NCBI RefSeq assembly: GCF_001717955.1
Contig: NZ_CP014168.1
Coordinates: 3,937,501-4,001,500 of the forward strand
Origin: Sphingomonas panacis
GTDB taxonomy: Bacteria > Pseudomonadota > Alphaproteobacteria > Sphingomonadales > Sphingomonadaceae
Reading direction: 5' to 3'
DNA length: 64,000 nt
Below the pieces are notes generated by a model. The model worked only from the letters and a program-made list of their open reading frames with translations. It was not told where the DNA came from and did not search any database. Both the position numbers and the translations under genes were made by a program. This document shows positions 1-8,960 of this stretch, in pieces (position 1 is the first letter of the stretch; every line of letters begins with the position of its first letter).

Positions 1-555
1 GAGACCACGAAGACGCTGACCTGGGATACGCTGCCAGACCGGCTCGCCCCCGAATTGCGGATCGACGTGCTGCCCGAATGGGTCGTCGGCGAATATCGCA
101 CGCAGTTCCCCGACTGGTCATCGAGCGACGTGTTCTACGCCGCGAGCACCGCCGGGCGAAGTTGGCGCGGACAAGTGATCGAGGCCGAGGAGCGCGCCCG
201 CGCCGGCGCGCCGGCCTGGGTCTATCAGGTCGATTTCACCTCGCGCACCGATCCGCGGCGCGGCGCTTTCCATACGATCGACATCCCGCTCGTGTTCGGC
301 ACGCTCGGCGCGACCGGCTCGCAAGCGGGCACCGGCCCGGATGCACGCGCCGCCTCCGATGCGATGCAGGACAGTTTCGTCGCCTTCGCCCGCACCGGCG
401 ACCCCAACCACGCCGGACTGCCGGCGTGGCCGCGCTACGATCTCGCCACCCGCGCGACGATGGTCTTCGACGCGAACAGCCGGGTCGAGAACGATCCGCG
501 CCGCTGGCAACGCGAACTGTTCGCCCGCATCCCCTACATCCAGCCGGGCACCTGA
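1..555 (+). CDS. Carboxylesterase type B, C-terminal part (5' end outside window)
   Basis: The frame is open from the first base to a TGA at 553-555, so only the last ~184 residues are present. They match the C-terminal third of the carboxylesterase type B (alpha/beta hydrolase) family: the block GAFHTIDIPLVFGTL carries the His that usually completes the Ser-Glu-His triad, and FVAFARTGDPNHAGLPAWPRY is the usual family ending. The nucleophile elbow lies upstream of the window. The gene converges on the fucosidase, whose stop is 16 bases away. A second carboxylesterase of this family lies at 27567. The substrate cannot be told; secretion is likely for the family but the N-terminus is not visible. 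Confidence 0.85.
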   Translation, partial: ETTKTLTWDTLPDRLAPELRIDVLPEWVVGEYRTQFPDWSSSDVFYAASTAGRSWRGQVIEAEERARAGAPAWVYQVDFTSRTDPRRGAFHTIDIPLVFGTLGATGSQAGTGPDARAASDAMQDSFVAFARTGDPNHAGLPAWPRYDLATRATMVFDANSRVENDPRRWQRELFARIPYIQPGT

Positions 556-571
556 TTCGAAGCGGAGACCG

Positions 572-2950
572 TCAGGCCGCGCGGAACCGCGCCCGCGTCA
601 GTTCGACCGGACGCCCCGGCACCAACTCGATCCGCTGCGAAACCCCACCATAGCGCACCGTCGCCGGCCCCGCCCGCGTCGCGACGATCGTCGCCGAGGC
701 GAGCGCACCGTCGCGCCACGCGATATCCAGCGTATAGCCGCCGCGCGCGCACAGGCCGCGCACCGATCCGCTCGGCCACGCCTTCGGTAGCGCCGGCAGC
801 AGCCGGATCACCCCGCCCTGGCTTTGCAGCAGCATCTCGGTCATGCCCGAGGTGCCGCCGAAATTGCCGTCGATCTGGAACGGCGGATGCGCGTCGAACA
901 GATTGGGGTAGGTGCGCTCCGGCCCGAGCAGGAAGCGCAGGATCTCATGCGCGTGGTCGCCGTCGCGCAGCCGCGCCCACAGGTTGATCCGCCACGCCGT
1001 CGCCCACCCGGTCGCGCGGTCGCCACGGATTTCGAGCGACCGCTTCGCCGCCGCCGCCAGCGCGGGCGTGCGGTCAAGGTCAATCTGGTCGCTCGGGAAC
1101 AGCCCATAGAGATGCGAGACGTGGCGGTGGTGAATGTCCTCCGCGCCCATGTCCCAGTCGAACGGCCATTCCTGCAACTGCCCGGCCGATCCGATCTTGA
1201 GCGGTAGCAGTTTCGCTCGCGCCGCCGCGATCTCGCCCGCCAGCGCGGCATCGGTGCCAAGGATCTTCGCCGCTGCGATCGTCTGGTCGAACAGGTCGCG
1301 CAGGATCTCCATGTCCATCGTCGGCCCGAAGATCAGCGACGCGCCATGCCCGTGCGGATTCTCGGGCGAGAGCGACGGGTTGGTGACGAGATGCCCGCTC
1401 GCCGGATCGACCTGCAGCGTATCGAGGAAGAACAGGCACGCGCCACGCATCAGCGGATAGACCGAAGCGAGGAAAGCGGCGTCGCGGTGGAAGTCATAAT
1501 GCTCCCACAGATGCGTACACAACCACGCCCCGCCAAGCGGCCACAATCCATACGGCGCGCCGTCGATCGGCGCGGTCGCGCGCCACAGATCGGTGTTGTG
1601 ATGCGCCACCCAGCCGCGCGCGCCGTACATCTCGCGCGCGGTGCGCCCGCCCGTCACCGACAGATCGCGCACCAGCCGCACCAGCGGCTCGACACACTCG
1701 GCGAGATTGGTCGTCTCCGCCGGCCAATAGTTCATCTCGGTGTTGATGTTGATCGTGTACTTGCTGCCCCACGGCGGGTTGTTCGATTCATTCCACAGCC
1801 CTTGCAGATTGGCGGCCTGCCCGCCCGGCCGCGACGAACCGATCAACAGATAGCGGCCATAATGATAATAAAGCGCGGCCAACCCCGGATCGTCCTGAGT
1901 CACCGCAGCGGCGATGCGCTGATCGGTCGGCAGCGCGCGGCCTGGCGTGGCGCCGAGGTCGATCGCGACGCGGCGGAACAGGCGGCGGTGGTCGGCGCTG
2001 GTATCGGCGGCGATACGCGCGAAGCTCCGGCCGCTGGCGGCGGCGATCTGCGCGCGCGTGATCGCGTCGGGATCGCCGCCGACATCGTCGAACCGCCGAT
2101 AGCTGGTCGCCATTGCGATCAGCACCGTCACCGAGTCCGCATGAGACACGGTCAGCGCAGCGCCATCGGCAGCGACCGTGCCGCCCTGCGCCAGCACGCG
2201 CACCCGCGCAGCGAAGCGTAAGGCGGCCGGAATGCCTTCGTCGGGCTCGTTGCGGCCGCTGAGCACGATCGTATTGCGCCCCTCGACGACGACCGACGAC
2301 TCCTTCATCCCCGTAGTCAGTGCGAGCCGCAGCGAAACCTTGCCGGGTGTGTCGGCGGCGATCCGCACCGCGATCACCTGATCGATCGCCGACGCCACCA
2401 CCGTGCGCGTGAAGCGCACGCCGTCGTGCGTGAAGCGAGTCACCGCCTCCGCCGCGTCGAGGTCGAGCGCGCGGCGATAGTCCTTCGCCTGCGCGTCGGT
2501 GACCCCCGGCATCGTGATCGCCAGGTCGCCGACGGATTTGTATTTGGTCTGTTTGAGCGGCATCGCCATCACATGCGCCTGGGCATAAGCCTCGGCCTCG
2601 GCGTAGCGGCCAGCGAAGATCAGCCGGCGCACTTCGGGCAGGCTGGCACGCGCCTGCGGGTTGACCGGATCATAGGGGCCACCGCCCCACAAGCTACTCT
2701 CGTTGAGCTGGAGCCGTTCCGCGCCGATCCCGCCGAACACCATCGCGCCGATCCGCCCATTGCCGACCGGCAACGCCTCGGTCCAGACGGCGGCGGGGCG
2801 CGTGTACCACAGCAAGGTCTCGCTCGCCGCCTGCGCCGGTGTCGCGGCCGCGGCGGAAGGCAAGCCCGCAACAACCACGCCGGCGCCACCCGATGCCAGC
2901 GCGAGCGCGACCGCCTCGCGGCGTGTGACCGCTCCTGATTCGTCGATCAT
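572..2950 (-). CDS. Alpha-L-fucosidase, glycoside hydrolase family 95
   Basis: 792 residues, a normal length for GH95, an inverting family that removes terminal alpha-1,2-linked L-fucose from glycans. The N-terminus has an RR pair and an Ala-rich hydrophobic stretch (TRREAVALALASGG) ending near AAA-TPAQA, which suggests Tat export. Family landmarks are visible: NGRIGAMVFGG near residue 65, TININTEMNYW near 400 (the two Asn of the catalytic site), SPENPHG near 527 (general acid Glu) and QIDGNFGG near 693 (Asp). The ATG follows GGAGCGGG. It is divergent from the fuconate dehydratase gene across 156 bases with LacI-type operators, so it should release fucose for the neighbouring pathway. Assignment to GH95 is firm; exact linkage preference is inference. 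Confidence 0.92.
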   Translation of the reverse strand: MIDESGAVTRREAVALALASGGAGVVVAGLPSAAAATPAQAASETLLWYTRPAAVWTEALPVGNGRIGAMVFGGIGAERLQLNESSLWGGGPYDPVNPQARASLPEVRRLIFAGRYAEAEAYAQAHVMAMPLKQTKYKSVGDLAITMPGVTDAQAKDYRRALDLDAAEAVTRFTHDGVRFTRTVVASAIDQVIAVRIAADTPGKVSLRLALTTGMKESSVVVEGRNTIVLSGRNEPDEGIPAALRFAARVRVLAQGGTVAADGAALTVSHADSVTVLIAMATSYRRFDDVGGDPDAITRAQIAAASGRSFARIAADTSADHRRLFRRVAIDLGATPGRALPTDQRIAAAVTQDDPGLAALYYHYGRYLLIGSSRPGGQAANLQGLWNESNNPPWGSKYTININTEMNYWPAETTNLAECVEPLVRLVRDLSVTGGRTAREMYGARGWVAHHNTDLWRATAPIDGAPYGLWPLGGAWLCTHLWEHYDFHRDAAFLASVYPLMRGACLFFLDTLQVDPASGHLVTNPSLSPENPHGHGASLIFGPTMDMEILRDLFDQTIAAAKILGTDAALAGEIAAARAKLLPLKIGSAGQLQEWPFDWDMGAEDIHHRHVSHLYGLFPSDQIDLDRTPALAAAAKRSLEIRGDRATGWATAWRINLWARLRDGDHAHEILRFLLGPERTYPNLFDAHPPFQIDGNFGGTSGMTEMLLQSQGGVIRLLPALPKAWPSGSVRGLCARGGYTLDIAWRDGALASATIVATRAGPATVRYGGVSQRIELVPGRPVELTRARFRAA

Positions 2951-2970
2951 CCCGCTCCACCTCGATTGTT

Positions 2971-3004
2971 TGAAACCGTTTGTCGTTGTGAAAACGCGTT
3001 TGCA
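2971..3004. promoter_or_regulatory. Two LacI/GalR-type operators between fucosidase and fuconate dehydratase genes
   Basis: TGAAAACGCGTTTGCA (2989-3004) is a near-perfect 16-base palindrome with the central CG typical of LacI-family sites. A second similar site, TGAAACCGTTTG, lies at 2971-2982. Both are in the 156-base divergent intergenic region, so one regulator could control both directions. The regulator gene is not in the window. Confidence 0.5.
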
Positions 3005-3106
3005 AGCGATGCTCGCCGACGTGTTTACGCTTGATAGCCTATAAGATTGGCCCTAACTTTTAAATATGAAATCTGATTATCGTATCATCGTGAGAGACAT
3101 GGACGC

Positions 3107-4396
3107 GTGACACGCATCACCGGCCTCCGCACGCTCGACCTGCGTTTTCCGACCAGTGCGTCGCTCGACGGGTCGGACGCGATGAACCCCGATCCCGATT
3201 ATTCCGCCGCCTATGTGATCCTCGACACCGACGTCCCGGGTCTCGGCGGCCACGGCCTCACCTTCACGATCGGGCGCGGCAACGAAGTCTGCGTCGCCGC
3301 GATCGAGGCGCTGCGCGATCTGGTGGTGGGCCTCGATCTCGACTGGATCACCGCCGACGCCGGGCGTTTCTGGCGCCACATCACCTCCGACAGCCAGTTG
3401 CGCTGGATCGGGCCGGACAAGGGTGCGATCCATCTCGCCACCGGCGCCGTGGTCAATGCGGTGTGGGATCTTTGGGCGAAGGCCGCCAGCAAGCCTTTGT
3501 GGCGGCTGGTCGCCGAGATGTCGCCCGAGGAGATCGTCCGCGCGGTCGATTTCCGCTATCTCACCGATTGCATCACCCCCGATGAGGCGCTCGCGCTGCT
3601 ACGGTCGCGCGAGGCCGGCAAGGCCGAGCGCGTCGCCACGCTCGAGGCCGAGGGTTACCCCTGCTACACCACCTCGGCGGGCTGGCTGGGCTATTCGGAT
3701 GAAAAGCTGCGGCGGCTCGCGGAAGAAGCGGTCGCGGCGGGCTTCAACCACCTCAAGCTCAAGGTCGGCGCCAATCTCGACGACGATATCCGCCGTCTCC
3801 GCATCGCGCGCGGGGCGATCGGGCCGGACCGCGCACTGATGATCGACGCCAATCAGGTGTGGGAGGTCGATCAGGCGATCGACTGGGTCAATGCGCTCGC
3901 CTTCGCGAAGCCGTGGTTCATCGAGGAGCCGACCAGCCCCGACGACGTGCTCGGCCACGCCGCGATCCGGCGCGGCATCGGCGAGGTCAAGGTCGCGACC
4001 GGCGAGATGTGCCAGAACCGCATCCTCTTCAAACAGTTCATCATGGCCGGCGCGGTCGATGTCGTTCAGATCGACGCATGCCGGATCGGCGGCGTCAACG
4101 AGATCCTCGCGGTGCTGCTGATGGCCGCCAAATACGATCTGCCGGTCTGCCCGCACGCGGGCGGGGTGGGTCTGTGCGAATATGTCCAGCACCTCGCGAT
4201 GATCGACTATGTCGCCATCTCGGGCACGCGCGAGGGCCGCGTGATCGAATATGTCGACCATCTCCACGAGCATTTCCTCGATCCCTGCACGATCCGCGAC
4301 GCCGCCTATCTGCCGCCGACGCGCCCGGGCTTCTCGATCGAGATGAAGCCCGAGACACTCGTGCGATACCGCTTTCAGAACGATACGACGGCGTGA
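3107..4396 (+). CDS. L-fuconate dehydratase (enolase superfamily)
   Basis: 429 residues with a GTG start; the nearest upstream ATG at 3098 runs into a stop at once. It dehydrates L-fuconate to 2-keto-3-deoxy-L-fuconate in the non-phosphorylated fucose pathway. All enolase-superfamily landmarks are present: LKLKVG near residue 218 (KxK general base), MIDANQVW near 246, IEEPTSPDD near 272, ATGEMCQN near 298 (three Mg ligands), and [15 protein letters not shown] near 350 (catalytic His). That last block is diagnostic for fuconate dehydratases rather than other mandelate racemase-like enzymes. It is followed by fucP after 33 bases and is probably in one operon with it and the Zn dehydrogenase. 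Confidence 0.93.
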   Translation: MTRITGLRTLDLRFPTSASLDGSDAMNPDPDYSAAYVILDTDVPGLGGHGLTFTIGRGNEVCVAAIEALRDLVVGLDLDWITADAGRFWRHITSDSQLRWIGPDKGAIHLATGAVVNAVWDLWAKAASKPLWRLVAEMSPEEIVRAVDFRYLTDCITPDEALALLRSREAGKAERVATLEAEGYPCYTTSAGWLGYSDEKLRRLAEEAVAAGFNHLKLKVGANLDDDIRRLRIARGAIGPDRALMIDANQVWEVDQAIDWVNALAFAKPWFIEEPTSPDDVLGHAAIRRGIGEVKVATGEMCQNRILFKQFIMAGAVDVVQIDACRIGGVNEILAVLLMAAKYDLPVCPHAGGVGLCEYVQHLAMIDYVAISGTREGRVIEYVDHLHEHFLDPCTIRDAAYLPPTRPGFSIEMKPETLVRYRFQNDTTA

Positions 4397-4429
4397 AGCG
4401 CCGCTGACCCAAGAACGAGAGGATAGACG

Positions 4430-5731
4430 ATGCTGGCAATGGAGGAGACCCCGGGCGCGCGGGAACGCACGACGACACGCGGCGGCTATGCCGCGGCGAT
4501 CGCGATCACCGTCTGCCTGTTCTTCCTGTGGGGGATGGCCAACAACCTCAACGACATCCTGATCGCGCAGTTCAAGAAGGCGTTCGTCCTCACCGATTTC
4601 GCGACCAGCTTCGTCCAGCAAGTGTTCGACCTCGGCTATTTCCTGTTCGCGATCCCCGCCTCGCTGCTGCTGCGCGCGCGCGGCTACAAGGCCGGGATCG
4701 TCACCGGGCTGGTGTTGTATGGGATCGGCGCGTTGCTGTTCTATCCGGCGGCGGCATCGAGCCGATATGAGCTGTTCCTCCTCGCTTTGTTCGTCATCGC
4801 CTCGGGCCTCGCCTTTCTGGAGACGTCGGCCAATCCGTTGATGACCGAGTTGGGCGATGCCACCACCGCCGCACGCCGCCTCAACTGGGCGCAGGCGGCC
4901 AACCCGATCGGCGCGATCACCGGCATCCTCGTCGGCCGCAACTTCATCCTGTCCGGCATCCGTCATGACGAAGCCACGCTCGCCGGCATGTCGGCGGCGC
5001 AGCGCATCGGCTATTACCGCGCCGAGGTGCAGGCGGTGCAGACGCCGTATCTCATCATCGCGCTGGTCGTGCTCGCCTTCGCGGTCGCCGCGATCGTGGT
5101 GCGCTTCCCCGAGGGCGACCGCGAGGCCGCGAGTTCAGCCCCGCGTCCGCCCTTCTCCGCCGTGTTCGGCAAGCCGTGGCTGCTCGCGGCGGCCTTCGCG
5201 CAATTCTGCTATGTCGGCGCGCAGGTCGGGTTGTGGAGCTTCACGATCCGCTATGCCGAAGCGAACGTACCCAGCCTCGGCGAACGCGCCGCCGCCGACA
5301 TGCTGTTCGCCTCGCTCGTCTTGTTCGCGATCGGCCGTTTCACCGGCACCGCGCTGATGGGCCGCGTGCGACCGGCAACGCTGCTGCTGGTGTTCTCGCT
5401 TCTCTCCTGCGCGCTCGCCGCCGTCGCCGCGCTGGCGGGCGGTCAGATCGGCCTGTACGCCTTGGTCGCGGCGAGCTTCTTCATGTCGATCCAGTTCCCC
5501 ACCATCTTCGCGCTCGGCGTGGAAGGTCTCGGGCCATTGCGACGCGCCGGCGCATCGCTCATCATCATGGCGATCATCGGCGGCGCGGCGCTCACCGCGC
5601 TGATGGGCTGGACCTCCGACCACAGTTCGATCGCCACCGCGATGCTCGTGCCCGCCGTCGCGTTCGTCGCGATCGCCGTTTTCGCTTTCGGCGCGTTGCG
5701 CCGCCCTCTCCCATCCAACTCTGGTGATTGA
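4430..5731 (+). CDS. fucP: L-fucose:H+ symporter (MFS, FucP family)
   Basis: 433 residues with about 12 membrane segments. The first helix block FFLWGMANNLNDILIAQFKK is the signature of the FucP/GluP sugar porter family, including the Asn-Asn-Asp positions of helix 1 implicated in proton coupling in E. coli FucP. GAGAGGATAGACG before the ATG supports the start. It sits directly after fuconate dehydratase and ends 3 bases before the Zn dehydrogenase, consistent with fucose uptake. Related members carry glucose, galactose or N-acetylglucosamine, so the fucose assignment leans on context. Confidence 0.88.
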   Translation: MLAMEETPGARERTTTRGGYAAAIAITVCLFFLWGMANNLNDILIAQFKKAFVLTDFATSFVQQVFDLGYFLFAIPASLLLRARGYKAGIVTGLVLYGIGALLFYPAAASSRYELFLLALFVIASGLAFLETSANPLMTELGDATTAARRLNWAQAANPIGAITGILVGRNFILSGIRHDEATLAGMSAAQRIGYYRAEVQAVQTPYLIIALVVLAFAVAAIVVRFPEGDREAASSAPRPPFSAVFGKPWLLAAAFAQFCYVGAQVGLWSFTIRYAEANVPSLGERAAADMLFASLVLFAIGRFTGTALMGRVRPATLLLVFSLLSCALAAVAALAGGQIGLYALVAASFFMSIQFPTIFALGVEGLGPLRRAGASLIIMAIIGGAALTALMGWTSDHSSIATAMLVPAVAFVAIAVFAFGALRRPLPSNSGD

Positions 5732-5734
5732 TCC

Positions 5735-6745
5735 ATGCACGTCGTAACATGCTGCGAACCCGGCACGCTTGCTCTCGAAACCCGCGACGCCCCCGTGCCC
5801 GCGCCCGGCGAGGTGCTGGTCCGCATCCGCCGCGTCGGTGTGTGCGGCACCGATTACCACATCTTCCGCGGCACCCAGCCCTATCTCAACTATCCGCGCG
5901 TGATGGGTCATGAACTGGCCGGCGTCGTCGAAGCGGCGGACGCGGCGAGCGGCTTCGCAACCGGCACGCCGGTCTGCATCATGCCCTATCTGTTCTGCGG
6001 GCATTGCGTCGCCTGCATAAAGGGCAAGACCAATTGCTGCGTCAACATCCAGGTGCTCGGCGTCCACCGCGACGGCGGCCTTGCCGAACTGCTCGCAATC
6101 GAACCGCGCTACCTGCTCGACGCGAGCGGCCTCACGCTCGATCAGGCGGCGATGGTCGAGTTCCTCGCGATCGGTTACCACGCGGTCAGGCGCGCCGCGC
6201 TTTCCGCCGGTGAGCGTGTGCTGGTGGTCGGCGCCGGGCCGATCGGCATGGCGGTGGCCTTGTTCGCGGGCTTGCAGGGCGCGGATGTCACCGTGCTCGA
6301 CGGCAACGCGGCCCGCGCGCGCTTCTGCGTCGAAAAGCTCGGCGCGCACGCGGCGGTGGCGCTTGATGCCGACACGCGGCAGCGGCTCGCCGATATCAGC
6401 GATGGTGCCTTCTTCGACGCGGTGTTCGATGCGACCGGCAACGCCAAGGCGATGGAAACCGGCTTCGGCTATGTCGCGCACGGCGGGCGCTACGTGCTGG
6501 TGTCGGTGGTCGCGGCGGACATCACCTTCAGCGATCCCGAATTCCACAAGCGCGAGACCACCCTGCTCGGCAGCCGCAACGCCACGCTCGATGATTTCGC
6601 GGCGGTGATCGCGCTGATCCGCGAAGGCCGCGTGCCAACGGATGCGATGCACACGCACAGCGCCGCGCTCGCCGATCTGCCCGACGTCATCACCCAGTGG
6701 ATGGACCCGGACGTCGGTGTCATCAAGGCGATCGTCGAGGTCTGA
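5735..6745 (+). CDS. Zinc-dependent alcohol/sugar dehydrogenase (MDR family)
   Basis: 336 residues, medium-chain dehydrogenase/reductase. Catalytic zinc ligands are in VGVCGTDYH (Cys near residue 37) and MGHELAG (His-Glu near 58). A structural zinc cluster of four Cys, FCGHCVACIKGKTNCC, lies at about 88-102, and the nucleotide-binding GAGPIGMA near 165. It is the third gene of the fucose operon. The context suggests it oxidises a pathway intermediate such as L-fucose or 2-keto-3-deoxy-L-fuconate, but the known enzymes for these steps are mostly short-chain dehydrogenases, so the substrate is inference. It resembles the RspB/L-galactonate dehydrogenase branch. It converges on hemN with one intervening base. 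Confidence 0.8.
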   Translation: MHVVTCCEPGTLALETRDAPVPAPGEVLVRIRRVGVCGTDYHIFRGTQPYLNYPRVMGHELAGVVEAADAASGFATGTPVCIMPYLFCGHCVACIKGKTNCCVNIQVLGVHRDGGLAELLAIEPRYLLDASGLTLDQAAMVEFLAIGYHAVRRAALSAGERVLVVGAGPIGMAVALFAGLQGADVTVLDGNAARARFCVEKLGAHAAVALDADTRQRLADISDGAFFDAVFDATGNAKAMETGFGYVAHGGRYVLVSVVAADITFSDPEFHKRETTLLGSRNATLDDFAAVIALIREGRVPTDAMHTHSAALADLPDVITQWMDPDVGVIKAIVEV

Positions 6746-6746
6746 C

Positions 6747-8090
6747 TCACACCGCGCGGCTGAACCGCTGCGCGTCGGACTGGCGATAGACGTCGAACGC
6801 GGCGGCGGCGAGGCGGGCATAGGCTCGGCCCTCGTCCCGCACCGTCACGCGCCAGCCCTGAACGCGCACCAGATCGTGCGCCACAAGCTCGCGCAGTCCG
6901 CCGAGTGCGCCGTGCAACGGCCCCAGACAAGCGCCGTGCGCGCGGGCGACATCGCACAGATCGACGCTCCCGTCGCACAGCAGCCGCTCGATGATGTCAC
7001 CGCGCAGCCGGTCGTCGGCGGCCCGGACGATCCCGCGCGCGCCCGCGAGACCGCCGTTGGCCGCGCGCAACCGATACCGGCCGACATGCTTCTCATTCTG
7101 CACGAGCAGCCCCGCATACTGGCTGATCGACGACGCGCCGAGACCGACGATCGCCTCGCCCGGCTCGTCGGTGAAGCCCTGAAAATTGCGCCGCAGCCGC
7201 CCCTCCGCCGCCGCGACCGCGAGGCTGTCGGTCGCCTTCGCGAAATGATCGAACCCGACCGCGGCGTAGCCGGCGGCAGTCAGCACATCATGCGCCAGCG
7301 TGCTCTGCCCGAAGCGCGCGGCGGCATCGGGCAGAAGCGCGTCGTCGATCATGCGCTGGCGCGGCAGCAGGCGCGGCATATGCGCATAGCCGAACATCGC
7401 GATCCGGTCGGGCGCGAGATCCAGCGCCAGCTCCAGCGTCTCGGTCAGATCGTCAGCGGTCTGGCCGGGCAGACCGTACATCAGGTCGAGGTTGACCGCC
7501 GCGATCCCCGCGGCGCGGAGATCGGCAACCGCGCGCGCCACCATCGCATACGGCTGCACCCGGTTGATCTTCTCCTGAATGTGCCGCGCGAAGGTCTGCG
7601 CACCGAGGCTGACGCGAGTCACCCCCGCTTCCGCCAGCGCATCGCAATACGCCCGATCGAGCGTGCGCGGATCGAGTTCGGCGGCGATCTCCAGTCGCTC
7701 GGCGCAATCGAAACGGTGGCGCAGCAGATCGGTCAGCGCGATGAAATCCTCCGCCGGCACCGCATTGGGGCTGCCCCCGCCGAAATGCACCGCGACGACG
7801 CGCCCGCGCAGCCGCGCCGCGACCGCGTCGATCTCCTGCCCCAGCGCGGCCAGATATGCCGCCATCCGCTCGGGCCGCCCGATCGCGCCGGTGTTGCAGC
7901 CACAATACCAGCAGATCTCATGGCAATAGGGGATGTGGACATAGAGCGACACCGGCGTTCCCGGCGCGACCGCATCCAGCGCAGCCCTCTGATCGGCGAC
8001 ACCGACGCGGTCGTGAAACTCCGCCGCCGTCGGGTAGCTGGTATAGCGCGGTACGGACCGGCTCGCGAGATCGGGGATATAGCGGCGCAT
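6747..8090 (-). CDS. hemN: Oxygen-independent coproporphyrinogen III oxidase (radical SAM)
   Basis: 447 residues, the length of true HemN. It oxidatively decarboxylates coproporphyrinogen III without O2 in haem synthesis. The radical-SAM Fe-S motif is PYCHEICWYCGCNT near residue 55 (Cx3Cx2C plus the extra Cys typical of HemN rather than HemW), and FGGGSPNA near 105 is the SAM-binding GG motif. YTSYPTAAEF near the N-terminus is another HemN hallmark. It is divergent from ompW. The shared 135-base region has one good and one weaker FNR box, which fits induction at low oxygen and supplies haem for the nearby cytochrome bd. Confidence 0.95.
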   Translation of the reverse strand: MRRYIPDLASRSVPRYTSYPTAAEFHDRVGVADQRAALDAVAPGTPVSLYVHIPYCHEICWYCGCNTGAIGRPERMAAYLAALGQEIDAVAARLRGRVVAVHFGGGSPNAVPAEDFIALTDLLRHRFDCAERLEIAAELDPRTLDRAYCDALAEAGVTRVSLGAQTFARHIQEKINRVQPYAMVARAVADLRAAGIAAVNLDLMYGLPGQTADDLTETLELALDLAPDRIAMFGYAHMPRLLPRQRMIDDALLPDAAARFGQSTLAHDVLTAAGYAAVGFDHFAKATDSLAVAAAEGRLRRNFQGFTDEPGEAIVGLGASSISQYAGLLVQNEKHVGRYRLRAANGGLAGARGIVRAADDRLRGDIIERLLCDGSVDLCDVARAHGACLGPLHGALGGLRELVAHDLVRVQGWRVTVRDEGRAYARLAAAAFDVYRQSDAQRFSRAV

Positions 8091-8123
8091 GCACTTTGGT
8101 CGCAGGGCCTCGCGCGACCATCC

Positions 8124-8137
8124 TTGATCCCGGTCAA
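8124..8137. promoter_or_regulatory. FNR box between hemN and ompW
   Basis: TTGATCCCGGTCAA matches the FNR/Anr consensus TTGAT-N4-ATCAA at 9 of 10 positions. Its centre is about 95 bases before the ompW ATG and 40 before the hemN ATG. At -41.5 spacing it would start ompW mRNA near 8172, leaving a 54-base leader. Confidence 0.75.
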
Positions 8138-8155
8138 ATCCAGCGGCCCGAAAAT

Positions 8156-8169
8156 TTGCGCTGGATCAA
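8156..8169. promoter_or_regulatory. Second, weaker FNR-like box between hemN and ompW
   Basis: TTGCGCTGGATCAA keeps the right half ATCAA and the TTG of the left half. At -41.5 spacing on the minus strand it would give a hemN transcript start near 8121 with a ~31-base leader, so each box could serve one direction. The left half is degenerate. Confidence 0.35.
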
Positions 8170-8225
8170 TGTTGCCACCCAACCCCGGTTCTAGCCCGGC
8201 CCCACCAACCAGATGGGGAACCAAT

Positions 8226-8882
8226 ATGCGTATCATCACCGCCCTCGCGCTCACCGCCGCGGCCTGTGCCGCGATGCCAGCTCAAGCCCAGGAGAAGGGC
8301 GACGTGCTGATGCGCGTCCGCGCGATCATGGTGTCGCCCAACGAGAAATCCGGCGGGGTAGAGCCGAGCTTCCCCGGCGCCCGCGTCGGCGTGACCGACA
8401 GCTACGCACCCGAAATCGATTTCACCTATATGGTGACCGATCATATCGGCACCGAGTTGATCCTCGGCACCACCAAGCATGACGTGCAGGGCCGCGCCGC
8501 GCTCTCCGGGATCGACAAGCTCGCCGGAACCTGGGTGCTCCCGCCGACGCTGACTCTGCAATATCATTTCGCTGATCCGCACGCGACGGTGCGCCCCTAT
8601 GTCGGCGCGGGCGTGAACTACACGATCTTCTATTCGTCCAAGGCGAGCGGCGCGCTCAACGCCGCGATCGGCGATACCAAGGTCCACCTCAACGATAGCT
8701 TTGGCTATGCGCTTCAGGCCGGCGTCGATGTCAACATCACGCGCAAGGTCTTCGCCAATCTCGACGTCAAATATATCGACATGGACACGACGGCCCGGCT
8801 CCACACCGGCAGCGCGACCAACAGCGTCAAGGTCAGCATCGATCCGCTGGTGTTCGGCATCGGCATTGGCCTCCGGCTTTGA
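8226..8882 (+). CDS. ompW: OmpW-family outer membrane beta-barrel protein
   Basis: 218 residues with a signal peptide ending near AMPAQAQ (residue ~20). The mature part begins GDVLMRVRAIMVSPNE, typical of OmpW, and continues through alternating amphipathic strands including DFTYMVTDHIGTELI, LTLQYHF and RPYVGAGVNYTIFY to an aromatic-poor C-terminus. OmpW proteins are eight-stranded barrels with a narrow hydrophobic channel, and in enterobacteria their expression responds to oxygen through FNR. Here FNR boxes stand in the promoter region. The ATG was chosen because the signal peptide starts there (MRIITALALTAAACA); the open frame reaches much farther upstream but antisense to hemN. Confidence 0.92.
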   Translation: MRIITALALTAAACAAMPAQAQEKGDVLMRVRAIMVSPNEKSGGVEPSFPGARVGVTDSYAPEIDFTYMVTDHIGTELILGTTKHDVQGRAALSGIDKLAGTWVLPPTLTLQYHFADPHATVRPYVGAGVNYTIFYSSKASGALNAAIGDTKVHLNDSFGYALQAGVDVNITRKVFANLDVKYIDMDTTARLHTGSATNSVKVSIDPLVFGIGIGLRL

Positions 8883-8888
8883 TCAATG

Positions 8889-8924
8889 CGCGCACGGCTT
8901 TGACCTCAGTCAACGCCGTGCGCG
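8889..8924. terminator. Hairpin after ompW enclosing an FNR box
   Basis: Arms CGCGCACGGC (8889-8898) and GCCGTGCGCG (8915-8924) pair perfectly over 10 bases around a 16-base loop. No T-run follows, so termination would be weak or factor-assisted. The loop contains the FNR box of the next gene. Confidence 0.45.
8900..8913 (+). promoter_or_regulatory. FNR box upstream of hemerythrin-like gene
   Basis: TTGACCTCAGTCAA is a symmetrical TTGAC-N4-GTCAA site. At -41.5 spacing transcription would begin near 8948, 13 bases before the ATG at 8961. Confidence 0.7.
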
Positions 8925-8941
8925 AGCCTTCCGCCGAAATA

Positions 8942-8960
8942 GCAGGCAAGGAGAGCCTGC
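8942..8960 (+). promoter_or_regulatory. Shine-Dalgarno sequestered in a hairpin loop
   Basis: GCAGGC (8942-8947) and GCCTGC (8955-8960) form a 6-bp GC stem whose 7-base loop AAGGAGA is the ribosome-binding site. The ATG begins on the base after the stem. It may modulate translation if the transcript starts upstream of 8942. Confidence 0.4.

Noticed and set aside
5135..6820. 561-residue open frame antisense to fucP and the Zn dehydrogenase
   Set aside because: No family features; shadow of two well-supported genes.
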